A stretch of 7,982 nt of DNA, taken from Sedimenticola sp. Lineage in GTDB: Bacteria > Pseudomonadota > Gammaproteobacteria > Chromatiales > Chromatiaceae. Within the stretch, counting starts at the first letter, position 1. Each line of letters opens with the position of its first letter. The DNA is taken from positions 5,815 to 13,796 of the forward strand of contig JALULB010000084.1 of NCBI GenBank assembly GCA_027041035.1. Direction: 5' to 3'. Positions 6,408 to 7,982 of the stretch are shown piece after piece. The position numbers were made by a program, and so were the translations under genes. The notes beneath the pieces were generated by a model. That model ran no database searches, was not told the origin of the DNA, and saw only the letters and a list, made by a program, of their open reading frames with translations.

Positions 6408-6640
6408 TATACTCGTCGTCCGTAACTACTCGCTCACTACCAGATTCGTCACCGCTATTGGCTGTTTCTTCCGGAAAACGTCGTGAATACATCCCTGTAG
6501 GCTCGACGGCGGCATCCCTGCCGCCGACGTTTCCTCCAGAAACAGCCAATAGCGGCGACTGTGCAGCGTCGGGCGACTTGGGCGAGTAGTTACCGTCGCT
6601 CATGAATTTTCGGCCACTGCGTCCGCCCCTCGCGCCCCTG
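6408..6640. repeat. Second copy of the 66-bp dispersed repeat, interrupted
   Basis: The sequence tatactcgtcg (6408-6418) matches the left arm of the 2481 repeat at 10 of 11 positions. The body resumes at 6594 and shares 21 identical bases (6601-6621 with 2494-2514). Weaker similarity continues to about 6640, after which the right arm is no longer recognisable. The 172 bp between 6421 and 6594 are absent from the intact copy. The copy is therefore split by an insertion and degraded at its right end. Confidence 0.68.
6422..6593. mobile_element. 172-bp nested palindromic MITE-like insertion
   Basis: The element starts with gtaactactcgc (6422-6433) and ends with its exact reverse complement gcgagtagttac (6582-6593). 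Inside is a perfect 18-bp inverted pair (6452-6469 with 6538-6555) and a perfect 8-bp pair (6476-6483 with 6525-6532). At the centre are two small hairpins with the same TCCC loop: TACA/TGTA (6488-6499) and GGCGGCA/TGCCGCC (6508-6525). The flanking octamers CGTCGTCC (6414-6421) and CGTCGCTC (6594-6601) each differ by one base from CGTCGCCC at the matching site of the intact repeat (2487-2494), as expected for a mutated 8-bp target duplication. It encodes no protein, so it would be a non-autonomous element; a transcribed RNA structure or processing site is the alternative. Confidence 0.65.
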
Positions 6641-6649
6641 GCCGTTGTT

Positions 6650-6689
6650 GCGGAAACTCGCCATGGTCCAGGCTATGACTCGTTTCCGC
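6650..6689. promoter_or_regulatory. 8-bp inverted repeat upstream of the hydroxylase gene
   Basis: GCGGAAAC (6650-6657) is repeated in inverted orientation as GTTTCCGC (6682-6689) with a 24-bp spacer, ending 38 bp before the likely hydroxylase start at 6728. It could be an operator or a leader hairpin. I do not see a convincing promoter around it. Confidence 0.35.
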
Positions 6690-6727
6690 GCTATCCTTTA
6701 CTGTCTGATTTCAGTGGTACCCAAATC

Positions 6728-7339
6728 ATGAAACTATTCGATCGCGATCTGCCCGACCTGCCGACCTTGCGCGAGGTCAAGCCCAACACCCTGATCTTCG
6801 AGCGTCCCGGCGCGTTGCCGCGCGATCTGTGCGCGGAGATGGTACAGCGTTTCGAGGCCCACCCGGAACAACAGAACCCCGGGGTCATCGGCCAGACGAT
6901 GGTCCAGGATCCAGCGGTGAAGCGCACCATGGATCTGATCATCAGCAATAAGGACGACTGGAAGGACATCGACCAGATGCTGTTCCGCTGCGTCGGCGCG
7001 GCGATGACCGAGTTCCGCGAAACCTATCCGTTCTTCAAGGGACCGTTCAAGGACATGGGCTATCAGATGCAACGCTATCTGCCCGGCGAGTTCTACCAGT
7101 GGCACATCGACGGGGGTAGTCACCAGTTCATGGATCGCCAGCTGGTCGTGCTGTGGTATCTGAACGATGTGCCGGAGGGCGCCGGCGGCGAGACCCAGTT
7201 TCTCTATCAGGATGTCAGCGTGCGTCCGGAGGCCGGCAAGATGGTCGTGTTCCCGCCGTTCTGGACGCACGAGCACCGCGCCAACGAACTCACCGAGGGG
7301 GCGAAATACATCGCCACGACCTGGGTGCTGTTCGCCTGA
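6728..7339 (+). CDS. 2-oxoglutarate/Fe(II)-dependent prolyl-4-hydroxylase-like oxygenase
   Basis: This 203-residue protein has the double-stranded beta-helix signature of P4H-type 2-oxoglutarate/Fe(II) dioxygenases, which hydroxylate side chains using O2 and 2-oxoglutarate. The metal-binding HxD is in YQWHIDGG (H126, D128). The distal histidine lies in FPPFWTHEHRANE (175-187), most likely H183 by analogy with the usual 'FWTHxHRG' pattern, with H181 as alternative. K193 in AKYIATTW (192-199) is the expected 2-oxoglutarate ligand. GYQMQRYLPGEFYQWH (111-126) and VLWYLNDVPEGAGGETQF (141-158) are typical surrounding strands. An ATG at 6602 would add 42 residues, but it lies within the dispersed repeat and the added sequence lacks family features, so 6728 is preferred despite a weak ribosome site. 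The substrate is unknown. The stop overlaps the next start by one base (ATGA-type junction). Confidence 0.88.
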   Translation: MKLFDRDLPDLPTLREVKPNTLIFERPGALPRDLCAEMVQRFEAHPEQQNPGVIGQTMVQDPAVKRTMDLIISNKDDWKDIDQMLFRCVGAAMTEFRETYPFFKGPFKDMGYQMQRYLPGEFYQWHIDGGSHQFMDRQLVVLWYLNDVPEGAGGETQFLYQDVSVRPEAGKMVVFPPFWTHEHRANELTEGAKYIATTWVLFA

Positions 7340-7743
7340 TGACGGCGACACGGCCGGCCTTGCTGGCGATCTTCGAACTCGGCGGCTACCCGAACTTCAT
7401 GCCGCTTTATCAGCGGCTCGGGTTCGACGCGACGCTGGTGAACTCACTGCGCAAGGCGCGCAACTGGCTGAAGAAGCACCGGCCCGTGGTGATCGTCGCG
7501 GAATACAACTTCCAGTCCGACTTCCGCGACCGGTCGAGCAACCTGGAAACCCTGATGGCGATCCTGCAGAAGATGCCGGAGGTGGGGCTGATCGCCTTCT
7601 ATCAGCCCAACCAGCGGGCGCGCTTCGAGGCCCTGCGCGAGCGTTTCCCGACGATCGTCGGTCTGGCGTATCCGATCACCGAAACGGCGTTGGAAGCGCG
7701 GTTACAGGCGATGTTGTCAGGCGGCGAAGATCTGCTGCAATAG
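7339..7743 (+). CDS. Small receiver-like (pseudo-REC) protein of unknown function
   Basis: This 134-residue protein starts at the ATG that overlaps the hydroxylase TGA by one base, indicating translational coupling. No named family is recognised. The pattern suggests an alpha/beta fold like a response-regulator receiver: a strand RPVVIVAEYNF (48-58), a helix NLETLMAILQKM (68-79), a strand VGLIAFYQP (82-90), a helix NQRARFEALRERF (91-103), and then IVGLAYPITETALEARLQAML (106-126), where a receiver would have its conserved lysine-proline. Here the lysine is replaced (Y111-P112), and the acceptor position is not a clear 'D.xMP.xDG' motif. It would therefore be a phosphorylation-independent variant if the fold assignment is right. 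A larger reading frame extends upstream to 7153 but runs inside the hydroxylase gene and is a shadow. The last 27 bp overlap the end of the receiver gene on the other strand. Confidence 0.65.
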   Translation: MTATRPALLAIFELGGYPNFMPLYQRLGFDATLVNSLRKARNWLKKHRPVVIVAEYNFQSDFRDRSSNLETLMAILQKMPEVGLIAFYQPNQRARFEALRERFPTIVGLAYPITETALEARLQAMLSGGEDLLQ

Positions 7744-7982
7744 CTGCTTCACCGAACCCGGATCGAACGGCTTGTCGCAGATCGCCGACACGCCGGACTG
7801 CTGCACCGCCGCCAGCCGGTTCTCGTTCTCCTCGCTGGTGACCATCATGATCGGGATGCTCGCCTGACCGGAATGGTTGCGGATCTCGTCGACCAGCTCC
7901 CTGCCGTCCATGTTCGGCATGTTGTAGTCGGTGACCACCAGGTCGAAGAAGCGTTGTTGCAGCATCGCCAAGGCTTCCACGC
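7717..7982 (-). CDS. CheY-like response regulator receiver domain, 5' end outside window
   Basis: The C-terminal 88 or so residues of a receiver domain are visible; the gene begins beyond the right edge. The phosphoacceptor aspartate lies in DLVVTDYNMPNMDG (D18 of the visible part). The conserved Thr/Ser is in IMMVTSEENE (T48), and the conserved lysine is in ICDKPFDP (K70). The protein ends with SVKQLLQQIFAA and no output domain, so the last domain is a receiver. It may be a single-domain CheY-like regulator or the tail of a longer multidomain protein. The N-terminal acidic pair cannot be checked. The stop (TGA, complement of 7717-7719) lies inside the end of the plus-strand gene 7339-7743, so the two converge with a 27-bp overlap. 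Confidence 0.9.
   Translation of the reverse strand, partial: VEALAMLQQRFFDLVVTDYNMPNMDGRELVDEIRNHSGQASIPIMMVTSEENENRLAAVQQSGVSAICDKPFDPGSVKQLLQQIFAA

Noticed and set aside
6422..6593. CRISPR array
   Set aside because: The repeats are inverted and nested rather than regularly spaced direct repeats, and there are no cas genes.
6422..6593. Ordinary intrinsic terminator of the ATP-grasp gene
   Set aside because: No T-tract follows any of the stems, and the structure is much larger than a terminator. A role in transcript end formation remains possible.
7153..7338. Upstream extension of the small receiver-like protein
   Set aside because: It overlaps the hydroxylase coding region in another frame and is Arg/Gly-rich. 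The ATG at the TGA overlap is the natural start.

Overview
This window looks like chromosomal DNA from a high-GC gammaproteobacterium. The gene content (an SppA-type peptidase, a DUF302 membrane protein, a pterin carbinolamine dehydratase, a cN-I-type 5'-nucleotidase, a UPF0323-type lipoprotein beside a YgiC-like ATP-grasp ligase, and a CheY-like receiver) fits that group, possibly a sulfur-oxidising or marine lineage. The taxonomic placement is inferred from gene families and composition; there is no rRNA gene to settle it. I see no plasmid, phage or CRISPR hallmark.

Layout, left to right: the C-terminal end of an SppA-like peptidase (to 188). Then a likely co-directional group of a ParA-type ATPase without ParB (317-949), a membrane-anchored TPR protein (950-1840) and a DUF302 protein (1889-2467). 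This group is closed by a 66-bp inverted-repeat element and a clear intrinsic terminator (2556-2580). After an AT-richer spacer with clustered GCATGC palindromes comes a second group: a small single-pass membrane coiled-coil protein (2794-3300), a 5'-nucleotidase (3320-4261) and a pterin-4a-carbinolamine dehydratase overlapping it by 20 bp (4242-4544). A lipoprotein/ATP-grasp ligase pair (4578-5198, 5202-6380) follows closely. The 6381-6727 gap holds a nested palindromic element that appears to have inserted into a second copy of the 66-bp repeat. Beyond it are a 2-oxoglutarate/Fe(II) hydroxylase (6728-7339) and a small receiver-like protein of unknown function (7339-7743). The latter overlaps tail-to-tail with a CheY-like receiver on the minus strand (7717 to the window edge).

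How the genes work together is only partly visible. The lipoprotein/ATP-grasp pair is the best supported functional unit, because the same kind of neighbourhood (YgiB/YgiC-like) recurs in other proteobacteria. The nucleotidase and the pterin dehydratase are translationally close but belong to different pathways. The most unusual DNA-level structure is at 6408-6640: the intact repeat at 2481-2546 acts as an 'empty site' and lets a 172-bp palindromic insertion with an apparent 8-bp target duplication be read directly from this window.
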